From NCBI GenBank assembly GCA_022829145.1, contig CM040753.1, positions 1,545,001 through 1,609,000 on the forward strand: a stretch of DNA of 64,000 nt. Reading direction: 5' to 3'. Below, piece by piece: positions 13,701 to 22,620 of the stretch. The translations under genes and the position numbers were made by a program. Origin of the DNA: Albula goreensis. Taxonomy: Eukaryota > Chordata > Actinopteri > Albuliformes > Albulidae. The number at the start of each line of letters is the position of its first letter. The first letter of the stretch is position 1. The notes below the pieces were generated by a model, which saw only the letters and a program-made list of their open reading frames with translations, made no database searches and was not told the DNA's origin.

Positions 13701-16462
13701 CTCATTAGATTTCATAAACACGCTAATGCCCTTAGAACACGCTCATTAGATTTCATAAACACGCTAATGCCCTTAGAACACGCTCATTAGATTTCATAAA
13801 CACGCTAATGCCCTTAGAACACGCTCATTAGATTTCATAAACACGCTTATGCCCTTAGAACGCGCTCATTAGATTCATAAACACGCTAATGCCCTTAGAA
13901 CGCGCTCATTAGATTTCATAAACACGCTAATGCCCTTAGAACACGCTCATTAGATTTCAGGACTTCAACTCAGACCAACCAAGTCATAAATGTGTGGTAT
14001 TTGTACCTCCAAATTGTGAGTCATTTTTGTGAATTCGTAAGCGTATATTCGTAAGGGACATATGGATTAAGCTGCATAATGATTGGGTGAACAGTCCTTG
14101 AGTCATCAGCGTTTACATGACAGGCCACGCCCACAAGTGCCTTCATGTGTCTAATCATTATACCATACTTTAGATACTGGCTTTACCCGTCAGCATCCAC
14201 CAAGTTTCATAACATTTGTTCCACCCTCAAGAGGTATCTGTGTTGTTTTTGTAGTGCCCACTTTGGGTTGATTCAGTGTGATTCTGAGAGGCTCTTAGAC
14301 TCATGTACCCGGCGTCAATATGACAAGAACAGCTGCCTTTCATTTTTTTTTTTTTTTTTTTTTAGCATGTAGAAGGCATACCCAGTGGAAATGCATTGGT
14401 TAGTGCAGGCCATGTTGTTTATCATACTGTTTGATTTCTAGGAATTTTAAAGAGCTCCGTTCCACTGATGCTACAAACCAATTTTGGTGCAGATTGGTCA
14501 AGCACTTTAAGAGGAGTTGATTGAAATGTGTTTTTCACAAAATTCAAAATGGCATAAAATCAATCATGGCAGACTTTGATGGTCCTTGAGGCCGATTTGA
14601 CCAAGTAGAGGAGTCTGTGCACCAGGTTATGGCCATTTGGTGTGGGGTTTTTGGCCACTTTGAATTCAACAGACGTAACCCCCAGATACAGCGCCCCCAT
14701 GAGGCAGCCAAAGGTGATACGGAGTGAGAGGATATGACCTTGAGCCTGAGACTGTGATGCCAGATATCAATCTCACAGGGATCTATAGGAAAATTTGGAG
14801 GAGAAAAATATTTTTTTATAAAAATATAGCTGTAACGCAAAATAAGGATGAGAAGGCCGTGGTGTGCTGGGACGGAGGGCTCTCTGGCTGCGGCAGATTC
14901 AGGCGGTGCCCTTGATTCTGCCCCTAGAGGCTCTTTCAGGCTCCATGTTGGGGGTTTGGGGTATTTTGTAGGCTGGGGAGAAATGTTATGTGATTTGTTT
15001 GCGTTTATCAGGTTTAGTGAGGAGGAGTTGGTTTGTGGAGTTCTGAAGTGTCCTGCAGTGTGACTGGGGCGTGTGTTCTCTGGGCCCGTGTGCCGAGCTC
15101 TCCTCTCCCTCCCTCCCTCCGTCTCTCCTCTCCTCTCCTCTCCTCTCCTCTCCCCTCCCTCTCTCCTCTCCTCTCCTTCCCTCCCTCTCTCCTCTCCTCT
15201 CCCCTCCCTCCCTCTCTCTCTCATAGAGCGTAGGGATTGCTCAGTGTCCTGTAGTTCGGCTGTAGTATAAATCCCCAGTTCTCTCAGACCTGGTGGGAAA
15301 AGTCAATATCCAGTGTGAGTAGATAAACACATTGAGGGTCCTGCACTCACTCACTGTCTCTCTGTGACCCCCGCCAACTCCCCCTTCATCAGGAGCACCC
15401 CCACCCCAGTGAGCACTAATTAGGGCCCTGAGACCCCCCCCCCCCACAGAAAAGAGTTATGTGAGCTTTACGGCTCTTTCTCTCAGCCCAATATCACACC
15501 CTGTAGTGTGAACACAGTGGATCACAGCAACCCGAGTCCAGTCATGTCAGTGTACGTTTGAGTAATCTGTCTTTGAAAGTCATATGACTTACTGCTGAGT
15601 TTAACTAGTTCCGTGACCTCCTAGGTTGCAGGTTTGTGCTTGTTTTATGAGTATTTCTTTGAGCAAAATCAGGAAAACCCTATGAGCTCAAACCTAGTCC
15701 ACACATTCTTTGTTTTTCGGTTATTGTTCAGGTATTTGCACTACATGCCATTGACTCTGAAGCAGCGTGCTAATCAGTCTTATCAAATAAGCCAAATTAA
15801 CAATTGTTTTTGTTTTGTGATTTGTTGCAGAAAGGCCAGCGTTAAATTTATCTTCGGTCACACTTCCCATTCACTAACAACACATTGTCAAACAGGATAA
15901 TTTTTGCATGGTAACATAATACCTAAAAATGTAACTTTATCTCAACTGGGAGAGGATGGTTTATGAAAGAGGAAGAGGTCAGGTCTGGTGTTATATTTTA
16001 ATATTTATTTCTTTGGGCTATGTTTATGGCTCCTAGGCTGGGATATGTAGATAGGAGACGTAAATGGATACACATCCCTATGTGGAAGCCAAAATTAAAA
16101 TTAATCATTTTACCATTTTTTCTGGTTGGCTGATACTACAGGTTTGGTAGTCTGGACTTGACTATAAGTTGATCCCAAGTTTTTTGTGTGTGTGATCCAG
16201 AACTAATTGATGATATTTTGCTAGCTATCCCATCAAGGAGGTGTTCCTTCTGGGACATAAGTGACAGTCTCTCTCTCTCTCTCCCTCTCTCTCTCTCTCT
16301 CTCCCCCCCCCCTCTCTCTCTCCAGTTAAGGTGAAAGGTTTTCAGGTGCAGAAGGAGGCATACCGTAAGCTGAAGGACATAGCTGACCGTGTCCTGGCTA
16401 CCAGCAGCTACTCTGAGGTCAACCTCAGCAAGCTGTTCCAGGTGTTCACCTCCCTGAAGTAG
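1556..16462 (+). CDS. pola1: DNA polymerase alpha catalytic subunit, last two coding exons (5' partial)
   Basis: Catalytic subunit of the nuclear DNA polymerase alpha-primase complex, which extends RNA primers at origins and lagging strands. Only the C-terminus lies in the window. Exon A is 1556-1652 (acceptor TGCAG, donor GTAGG) and encodes YSEKALYNQLSFYRFIFDWD followed by 12 more residues. The terminal exon is 16326-16462 (acceptor after a TC-rich tract, stop TAG 16460-16462) and contains YRKLKDIADRVL and SYSEVNLSKLF, hallmarks of the POLA1 C-terminus. The split codon (one base plus two) keeps the frame. The 77 residues align with human POLA1 with about three fewer residues between IFD and YRKLK, so no exon is missing from the 14.7-kb intron. 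The segment is the end of the zinc-binding C-terminal domain that contacts the B subunit (family knowledge). It is convergent with arx, as in human. Earlier exons lie outside the window. Confidence 0.95.
1653..2508. other. pola1 last intron, single-copy stretch
   Basis: Intron sequence of ordinary complexity. 1900-2010 has some AT-rich motif-dense sequence, but nothing that can be assigned. No exon-like frame matches POLA1. Confidence 0.6.
2509..4775. repeat. 43-bp minisatellite, ~50 copies
   Basis: The unit starts ACAGATGTGCTACATGGTGC and continues CTAAGTTATCGTTGAGCATG GTA (43 bp, checked by the spacing of TGCCTAAG at 2521 and 2564). Most copies are near identical. A recurrent variant has CGTAGAG instead of CGTTGAG. 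Truncated or chimeric copies occur near 2998-3060, 3180, 3570-3600, 3680, 3865-3930, 4245-4265 and 4640. Located in the last pola1 intron. Confidence 0.97.
4776..5149. other. Single-copy intron stretch, C/G-rich end
   Basis: No gene seen. 5030-5060 is C-rich and 5105-5132 G-rich (runs of seven and more G), a potential G-quadruplex zone on the + strand. Confidence 0.5.
5150..5545. promoter_or_regulatory. Candidate conserved non-coding element in pola1 last intron
   Basis: High-complexity sequence with ATTGATTGAAAACAG-like, AGTAATTGG and TTGATGTCACTTGATTAAAA motifs, no repeats and no credible exon. It sits between a minisatellite and a TA/TG microsatellite. The texture is that of a deeply conserved enhancer, and POLA1 3' introns are known to host ultraconserved arx enhancers. 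No alignment was made. Confidence 0.4.
5555..5656. repeat. (TA)n(TG)n compound microsatellite
   Basis: (TA)n from about 5555 switches to (TG)n at 5580, then GAGAGA to about 5656. A GA-rich patch follows at 5745-5795. Confidence 0.95.
5657..6797. other. Single-copy pola1 intron sequence
   Basis: Apart from the GA-rich patch near 5750-5790, this is ordinary intronic sequence. No exon, element or RNA gene was recognised. Confidence 0.5.
6798..7225. repeat. 35-bp minisatellite with degenerate flanks
   Basis: The unit starts CTGTTCCTCTGTGCCACACT and ends GCTCTTCAGTAAAAA (35 bp). About nine close copies run to about 7130. Decayed copies (CTGTTCCTGTATTCCACAG, ATACTGTTCCACTTTG, ATACTGTTCCTCTCC) extend to about 7225, suggesting an older array whose core was re-amplified. 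Confidence 0.93.
7226..7619. other. Single-copy intron sequence
   Basis: Nothing recognised; moderately GC-rich from 7370 to 7600. Confidence 0.5.
7620..7803. repeat. (CA)n microsatellite with TC interruptions
   Basis: Long CA run broken by CTCTCTCT blocks near 7718 and 7772. Confidence 0.95.
7804..8399. other. Intron sequence with GA-rich tail
   Basis: 7804-8265 is unremarkable. 8270-8400 is a GAGA-rich purine tract. No gene. Confidence 0.55.
8400..8640. promoter_or_regulatory. Candidate conserved non-coding element in pola1 last intron
   Basis: Complex, repeat-free sequence starting after the purine tract. It includes CCAAACTTTGATTCTA, TTGCTTTTAAAGTGGGCATT and GCTGTTATTGTGCCATTTTA. The texture suggests constraint; conservation was not tested. 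Confidence 0.35.
8641..9650. other. GC-rich patch and pyrimidine-rich intron sequence
   Basis: 8760-8890 is relatively CpG-rich (GTTCGCGCGGGCAGGTC and neighbours). 8900-9010 returns to complex AT/GC sequence (AATTATTTGATTCCGCCG). 9040-9150 is TC-rich. Two copies of AGCCCTCTCCACCCAAAC lie near 9266 and 9318. No exon recognised. Confidence 0.45.
9651..10345. promoter_or_regulatory. Candidate conserved non-coding block in pola1 last intron
   Basis: Apart from a TC-rich segment at 9852-9912 and a C-run at 10040-10083, this is dense AT-rich complex sequence. It has many homeodomain-type cores (TCAATTATTCATTC, GATGATTAAATTAGCTGC, CACTTAATTACACGC) and CAATTGTCAAATCAA. It is the strongest candidate in the intron for an arx enhancer. 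Inference from motif texture and known POLA1/ARX biology only. Confidence 0.42.
10346..11679. other. Pyrimidine tracts, T/A homopolymers and GC-rich intron
   Basis: 10408-10472 and 10738-10790 are TC-rich, and 10638-10660 is GA-rich. 11106-11128 is T23, followed by GGGTGGGGG and A13 (11138-11150). 11340-11600 is GC-rich. No exon recognised. Confidence 0.5.
11680..12085. mobile_element. Probable interspersed repeat copy (fish type), family unassigned
   Basis: The stretch begins AATTTCAGTTTTAAGGTGC and goes on with TTTATTGGTATGACATGGG and GTGTTGCCAAAGCAGACGG. This phrase (tgctttattggcatgac, then gttgccaaagc) recurs often in fish genomes as part of an interspersed repeat. The later part (CTCTTTGAGACGCCAGGTTT) fits the same element. 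Ends are approximate and the class was not determined from sequence. Confidence 0.4.
12086..12320. repeat. Pyrimidine-rich tract
   Basis: Imperfect CT/CCT-rich sequence. It opens a spurious frame rich in S, P and L; no gene. Confidence 0.75.
12321..12603. other. Single-copy intron sequence
   Basis: AT-rich and unremarkable; nothing recognised. Confidence 0.5.
12604..13958. repeat. 41-bp minisatellite, ~33 copies
   Basis: The unit starts AAACACGCTAATGCCCTTAG and ends AACACGCTCATTAGATTTCAT (41 bp, ATTAGATTT spaced 12841 to 12882). Copies differ mainly as AACACGCT versus AACGCGCT. Partial copies lacking the second half (AACACGCTAATGCCCTTAG doubled) occur at 12950-12980, 13060, 13155 and 13470. 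In the pola1 last intron. Confidence 0.97.
14110..14720. mobile_element. Possible interspersed repeat, unclassified
   Basis: Contains CCAATTTTGGTGCAGATTGG, AATTCAAAATGGCATAAAATC, GACTTTGATGGTCCTTGAGG and CAGCGCCCCCATGAGGCAGC. This style of phrase (tggtgcagattggtcaag, aaaatggcgg, agcgccccc) recurs in fish interspersed repeats. No terminal repeats or coding domain could be shown, and the boundaries are guesses. A T-run lies at 14344-14363. Confidence 0.35.
14721..16267. other. pola1 last intron, 3' part
   Basis: Mostly single-copy AT-rich sequence. 15098-15222 is a CTCTC/CCCTCC tract. 15428-15448 is C-rich. No exon seen. Confidence 0.5.
16268..16325 (+). promoter_or_regulatory. Extended polypyrimidine tract and acceptor of terminal pola1 exon
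   Basis: An uninterrupted TC/C run of more than 50 bases leads directly into TCTCTCCAG at 16325. It serves as the polypyrimidine tract of the last intron and is far longer than usual, probably through microsatellite growth. Confidence 0.75.
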
Positions 16463-17444
16463 CCCCCTCACCCACCCCGAAATCTGCCCCGCCCCTGAAT
16501 CTCCGTCTTGAATCTGCCCCTCAACCTGCCAAACTGCCCCCTCAGTCTGCCGCACATCCTACCCCTGATTCTGCCCATCTTCACCGGGCCCTCCTGTGCC
16601 AGGACTGGCCTGATTCATCACCTTACCCAGCTTGGCACCTGGGCGAGGGGGCCCTCTGCCTGGAGCTCAGCGGTCCTGGAGGTGTTTGTGTTTAGGGGTT
16701 ATGCAGACATTGTAAATCGTACTGTATTTCTTCCTTCCCTCAAACACAGTACCATAACCATTCATGTTTTATTTCATTTATGTTTATGGTGCCATGCTTC
16801 ATTTTTTTTTTTTTTTTTTTTGAGAATTCCCTCACTGGGAAAAACAATAACCAGTTAATTAATACATGTATGTCTTTTAGGCAGTTGTATGTACATTGTA
16901 TATGTGTGTTGTCCTAAAGTATGTTTTTATTGAGTGTTCTGTTTAATTCTCTGGATTACCTCTTTGGGTTGTGGCAGGCGGAGGTCTGAGATGACATTAC
17001 GGCTGCACACGCACACACTCACACACACTCACGCACACTCACACACACACTCACGCACTCACGCACACACACACACACACACTCATGCACACACACACAC
17101 ACACGTGTGTAATCACACCCTGAAGATTGCGGTGTTGGGGATGGTTAAGTGGCTGTCAGACCGCAGTGTCCTGGCCCCTCCACCCGCCTCGCTCTGTGTC
17201 TCTTAATCGATGGCGACTCGGTTGTAAAATGGCCCCATGACATGGGAGGAGCAAAAGACCATCAGCCCCAGCACACAGCAGCGGCACTGACACTGCGCAT
17301 GCGCCCACATGCACACTCACACCGTCACTACTATTCATGCACACATGTATGCATGAACTCACACACCCTCACATGTACATGCACACACCCTCAGCTACCA
17401 CACATATGCATGCACAAACACAGGATGCACATGTATGCTCTCGC

Positions 17445-17482
<38 letters not shown>

Positions 17483-18040
17483 GTGTGTGTCTCTGGAGGG
17501 GGCACTCTAAGGCTGGCTGAGGTGGGGTTGAGAGATCACAATCACGGCTAAATGACACCGTGCTGGAGGTGGATCAGGTCTCTCATGGGCCAGGCGCTCT
17601 GTAATGACTTCTGTTAGCGTTGGCGCGTGTGTAACCTATGCTGTACAGTGATTCTGCACGCCAAGGTGCAGCCAGCGGTCACTCCCGGGGTCGAATTTCA
17701 GGGGGGCTGGGGGGGTTTGTTCCCACTGATCCCTGTTAGGGGATTCTTTAGAGGAAAAGCCTTTTTTTTTTTTTTTTTTTTCCCTTTTCTCCCCGTTTGT
17801 CATGTTTTAATGTTTGATTAATTTCACACCATCCTATGTAAATTTAGTAAAAAAAATGTTGTATCTGAATGAACGCTGTTTTTGAAAGCGTGGGTTTTAT
17901 CTGTCACAGGCATGAAAGAAATACTGATTTATATTGTAGTCTTAAATGTTTGTTTAAAAAAAAAAAAAAAAAAAAAAGGAAAAAAATTGTAAAAATTTGC
18001 TACTGAAATTGAAATAAAGTCTTGGTTGACAAGCCTCTCA
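16463..18040 (+). other. pola1: pola1 3' UTR
   Basis: Sequence from the TAG stop to just past the polyadenylation signal. It includes a C-rich start with repeated AATCTGCCCC phrases, T-runs at 16801-16820 and 17763-17780, (CA)n at 17000-17104 and 17448-17478, and an A-run at 17957-17978. The extent is inferred from the first well-placed AATAAA; no transcript evidence was available. Confidence 0.6.
18013..18018 (+). terminator. pola1: Polyadenylation signal AATAAA of pola1
   Basis: Canonical hexamer in GAAATAAAGTCTTGG, followed within 40 bases by T/G-rich sequence (GGTGTTTTTGAATTC). It is about 1.55 kb after the stop. Confidence 0.6.
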
Positions 18041-19107
18041 TAGGTGTTTTTGAATTCTTTTTTATTAGTAATACAGATGGACGTGAAATTCTGTTTTAAA
18101 TTTCATTTTTTGTAATATGGTGTATCCATCTGCTGGCAGTGCTGAAGTGATCTGGTTTGACGGAAGGACTACGTGACGGAAGACATTCAGACACATCGCT
18201 GAAGTGTGCTGCTGACTGTGTTATAGGGTCAGACAGCTAACACAAAGCGTGTGCATGCTTTTTTTGTTTGTTTGTTTATGTGTTCTTCCTGTCCAAGAGT
18301 TGAAACAGGTGATATAAGTGTCTCCTCAGACGGGGAGGAAAGGGCTGTGGAGAGAGGGTCAGAAGTTTGGTACATGGAAGAAAGGCCCCTTCAGTCTTTG
18401 GCAGGGTCCCCCTCAAAGTATCTGAAGGTCTGCATGCTTATGGTACGTTTTGTTTCATGTTTGTCATCCACTATTTACGATAACAATGACATCAAGGAAC
18501 TGCCTCTAAAAGGGTGAAAGAGGAGGCCTGAGTCTGTGCAGGTGCCCGGCTGCCTGCAGCTGGGGTGAGTCCGGCTCGCTCCCTGCTCGGATTCTGGAAG
18601 TCCGAATTGAACATTATAGAGAGCAGCAACACGCACGAATACGGCTCCTACAGTGTCCTTTACCGAGTAAGACGGTCGTGTCAAACTCACGGCCGTGTAT
18701 TTGCTGATAATATTCCTATTCCAGCTGATCACTGCTGCTGTAACTGGTTCAGCTATCCTTTCCATAGAGCTACTGAGTGCATCAGGAAGTGTTACAAAAA
18801 GCTACTTTCACCCCCATGGACATGGAAGAAAGAACCAATCGCAGTTACTTTTTCATGAGTATTTCCTTGAGTATAAAACCAGGAAGTAAAATTGGAAGGG
18901 GTAATACTTGCAGGCTTACCTTTAAAAAAAAAACAACAAAAAAAAACTCATTCAGCCACAGAAGTCAGGTTAAATTTGGTGAATGAGTAGGAAGCTTAGT
19001 TTGGAGTGGACCTTAAAGGGCAAGAGAGGACTTTATAGATGCAAACACACTTATGGTGGAGGCCTGCCTGGCTAGCTCATCATGTTAGGATCTCTTGCAT
19101 GCATGTG
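18041..19107. other. pola1-arx intergenic, single-copy
   Basis: No gene recognised. It has short A/T runs at 18922-18946. Open frames here are short and show no family resemblance. Confidence 0.5.
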
Positions 19108-19667
19108 TACTACACTGTAACCTCTGAGCTACAAGCCCAGCTCCCTAACCATTATACTACACTGTAACCTCTGAGCTACAAGCCCAGCTCCCTAACCATT
19201 ATACTACACTGTAACCTCTGAGCTACAAGCCCAGCTCCCTAACCATTACACTACACTGTAACCTCTGAGCTACAAGCCCAGCTCCCTAACCATTACACTA
19301 CACTGTACCCTCTGAGCTACAAGCCCAGCTCCTAACCATTATACTACACTGTAACCTCTGAGCTACAAGCCCAGCTCCCTAACCATTATACTACACTGTA
19401 ACCTCTGAGCTACAAGCCCAGCTCCCTAACCATTATACTACACTGTAACCTCTGAGCTACAAGCCCAGCTCCTAACCATTATACTACACTGTAACCTCTG
19501 AGCTACAAGCCCAGCTCCCTAACCATTATACTACACTGTAACCTCTGAGCTACAAGCCCAGCTCCTAACCATTATACTACACTGTAACCTCTGAGCTACA
19601 AGCCCAGCTCCTAACCATTATACTACTACACTGCACTGTAACCTCTGAGCTACAAGCCCAGCTCCCT
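19108..19667. repeat. 47-bp minisatellite built from a SINE (tRNA-like) head, 12 copies
   Basis: The unit starts CTACACTGTAACCTCTGAGC and continues TACAAGCCCAGCTCCCTAAC CATTATA (47 bp). Read on the - strand it is TATAATGGTTAGGGAGCTGG followed by GCTTGTAGCTCAGAGGTTAC. That is the A-box half of a tRNA-derived SINE head, close to the SINE at 62755-62868. Twelve copies; some lack one C of CTCCC. The array seems to have grown from a single SINE fragment. Confidence 0.92.
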
Positions 19668-20359
19668 TTTTGCATCATTCTGGAAGTTGTTCATCATTCT
19701 GGGGTTCATGAAACCACTTGAATCATTTTGGCAGTGTGTGTAGGGACTATGTTGAGGAAGCAGTGTTTAAACATAGGGTTCACCCAAATGGTTTCCAGGG
19801 GTATTAGTTCTAATTCTATGATGTAGCGCAATAACCAGACTTTATCATTTTAGGAGTTTCAGGCCCCTTTGAACTGGTGTTCTCAAAATTACAGTTTGAG
19901 ATATACAATTTCTTTAAAAGTATACACACTTTATGTAAGGCAGATCTGGGAAACATAACAAAGGAATTCAATGAGGCTGAAAGCCTGTGAAGATCACCAT
20001 GGTATTTGAGCTGTTCAAGATTCGGTCTCGACGTCAGCAGTGAATCCATTGGAGACCAATCAGTTAAATCAGGCTAGTGATTTACAGCACTGGGTGCCTC
20101 CTCCCATTCTGGGATTCGTGAAGCCTCGTTGTGTTATGACTCATCACTAGTTCCCCATTGACGTCTGGGGAAAGGAAACGTGAGTTGGAGGAGGGGATGC
20201 GTACGTATATTTCATCCTTTTAAATTAACAGTCCACAAAACTGGTTTCTTTACGCACTGTGCGGCCGTCTGGCTTCAAGCTATCCACAGTTTTAAAATTA
20301 AGTTGTTTTTTTTTAAAGGATGGTTTGAGATGTATCCTCATACAACAACCTAACGGCGT
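19668..20359. other. Intergenic, single-copy
   Basis: Nothing recognised. A short duplicated TCATCATTCTGG phrase lies near 19672-19700. Confidence 0.45.
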
Positions 20360-22620
20360 GTTCTCCTTCCTCACTTGCGACACCAATTTATGATAATGTT
20401 CAAGTGCTCATTTCATACCATTTCGTCCTCGCAAATTCCTATTTCCATAAATGCTGCGCTACAAATCACTTTGTATTGCGGCGGCTAATGGCTGATATTT
20501 GGAGTGCCTCCACACTTAAGAGCGAGCCTTGATATGCCCTAAATTGTGACTGTGTATGTGTGTGTATATATATATTTTTATATCCATTATATATTTATAA
20601 AATCACATCAGCTATGGGGTGGGTAAAATACTTAACGACTGCAATTCTCGATGCCTTTTATTGCAATTTGCAAGATTAAGTCATCAGTAGGCCCACGGAT
20701 CCGTAATTTCAGCCTGGAATTCCTTTGACTCCTGGCAGCATTGCTGCACCGGTGGAGGCTGTTTTTAAACCGCGATGTTCAATGGCGAAGGGGGTTTTGC
20801 ATTAATTTAACCACTAAGCTAATAAGTAGGAATCGTTTTGTTATGCTAAGCTTTATTGCCTTTCTTTTCAACGAGAATGGTGGTGTTGAGGAAAGCAGCG
20901 AACAAGGCATTCTTTGATGAGAGAATTAGCGGCCTATTCTCTCCCCATTATTCGTATCATAGTGGAAGATGTAAGTACCCCGAGGTGTCAAAGGAGAGCC
21001 GGCCCCATTACAGAGTGTTCCCCTTGTTTTTCTCAATGGCAGGCTATGAGATGATAAACCGCTTAATACACTGAACTAATTGGATGAGAGCAAAGGAACC
21101 GGAGGAATTAAGGAAAGCCAAAAAACGAGAAGAGAAAGTGCGAGCGGGCCGTCATTCACCCCTTTCACCGGGGGATCTTCTAAAGGGGCGCGAGAGCTTC
21201 TTTGCAGCGGATTACTGGTTTTATGAGGGTCGTGTCGGAGCCGCTGCAAAAACTGCGTCCGGGTAGAATTAAGAAACGATTTGAGATTACGCACCCATTA
21301 TAGGACGCACAAAGGCTCATGAATCTAAAATCGGCTGCAATCAGGTCGCAACTGGCTGTGGAAAAAAAGGAAAAAAGTCCCCATAGAAAATATCCGTTGT
21401 TTTATAATCTGCATTAAATCAGTCTTGTTTGTTCTTTGTTGTTTTTCAGGCTCGTTTGATTATCTATGCTGCTTTTGTATTTATAATTTCATCTAAGTTT
21501 TATTTGAGATTGGTTAATTTCCAAGAGTGAATAGGTTTGTTTATTTTGTTTTCAGTACCAAGATCAAGGCTATAACTTAGCTATATTTTGTGTAATGTTA
21601 AGTAACCCACAACAGCGCAATTTAAGTTGGTCTATCTGTAAAGCAGCCCCTAGTGTATTTTATTACACATTTGTTCGAAAAATGGAGACAAGATTAGCCG
21701 CAAGTGCCATTCTAATGAATACATAAACTGCTCTTAGTTCACCAGCAACCACTTTGCGAGGGAAAGAAGTTTGAGGGTAGGCGTTCTATGGTGCGTGGGT
21801 CAGCCACCCCTCGAATTGTAGCAAACATTCCAAGATATTGCGAGCAAATTGGGTTGCTGTCCATTAATAATGTTCACAATAAGATTAAGCCATTCTGGAA
21901 AATCTCATAAAACCCTCCCTAAACACGCTCCAGTGGGTCTCCGTAGAGGGAGAAGAAGAAGGGGGGGTCGTCGCCATTCAGCGCAAGGTTTGTTAGTGAG
22001 AAAATTGGTTCTTTGCTTAACGCTCCTTTTGAAAAGACAAGACTGAGTTTGTCATGCGCGTGACATGTCAAATGTTTGAAATGCACTTGATGGGAGTCAG
22101 GGGGTCCTTAGCGCGCGAGATTTATGGAAAATATCAAGTGCAGAATTAGACCAGATCCAGATGGAGACCCCACAGCCACCCCCACCCTCCACCCCGCCCC
22201 CAACCTCCGTCCTGCTTTATTTCGCCTCTCTAAGATCCCGCTTGTTTGCAGCATCAAAATGAGACGGGATTAGTGAGTGTAAAACAAGGAACGTGAAAGC
22301 TTTTCAGTGTCGTAGGCAATAAAGAGGAAAATTAATCCTAGAGGTAATTTCACGCGATTTGGTTCAGCACCATGGACGGGTCAAATGGGGGAAAAATGAC
22401 TCCGCTGAAAGAAGCACATTGATTGTGGTAATGGTACCGCTTTCTCGTGTGAGATCCGCCGGGAGGGATTTAAGAAATAAATCGGAGAACTGGACAGAAA
22501 GGGGCTCGGACAAACTAGTTGTTACTCCATTAATGAGAAAAGAGTCGCTTCCCAGACGTGAAAAACCACCCCTCTCATTTTTGTCAAGCTTATTTTGTTA
22601 ACAGATGCATATAAACATTT
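20360..22620. promoter_or_regulatory. Candidate conserved non-coding cluster downstream of arx
   Basis: More than 2 kb of nearly repeat-free, motif-dense sequence. Examples are TATTGCGGCGGCTAATGGCT, TGCATTAATTTAACCACTAA, GAGAATTAGCGGCCTATTC, ATTAATAATGTTCACAATAA and GGGATTAGTGAGTGTAAAAC. CpGs survive in an AT-rich background, and homeodomain cores are frequent. It sits between the 3' ends of pola1 and arx, where vertebrate arx enhancers are known. Short frames (20856-21074, 21084-21266) match no family. Inferred; no alignment. Confidence 0.4.

Noticed and set aside
14544-15224. 226-codon frame on the - strand
   Set aside because: Half is GA/CT-rich low complexity (RERGREG type), the rest resembles no protein, and it lies inside a pola1 intron.
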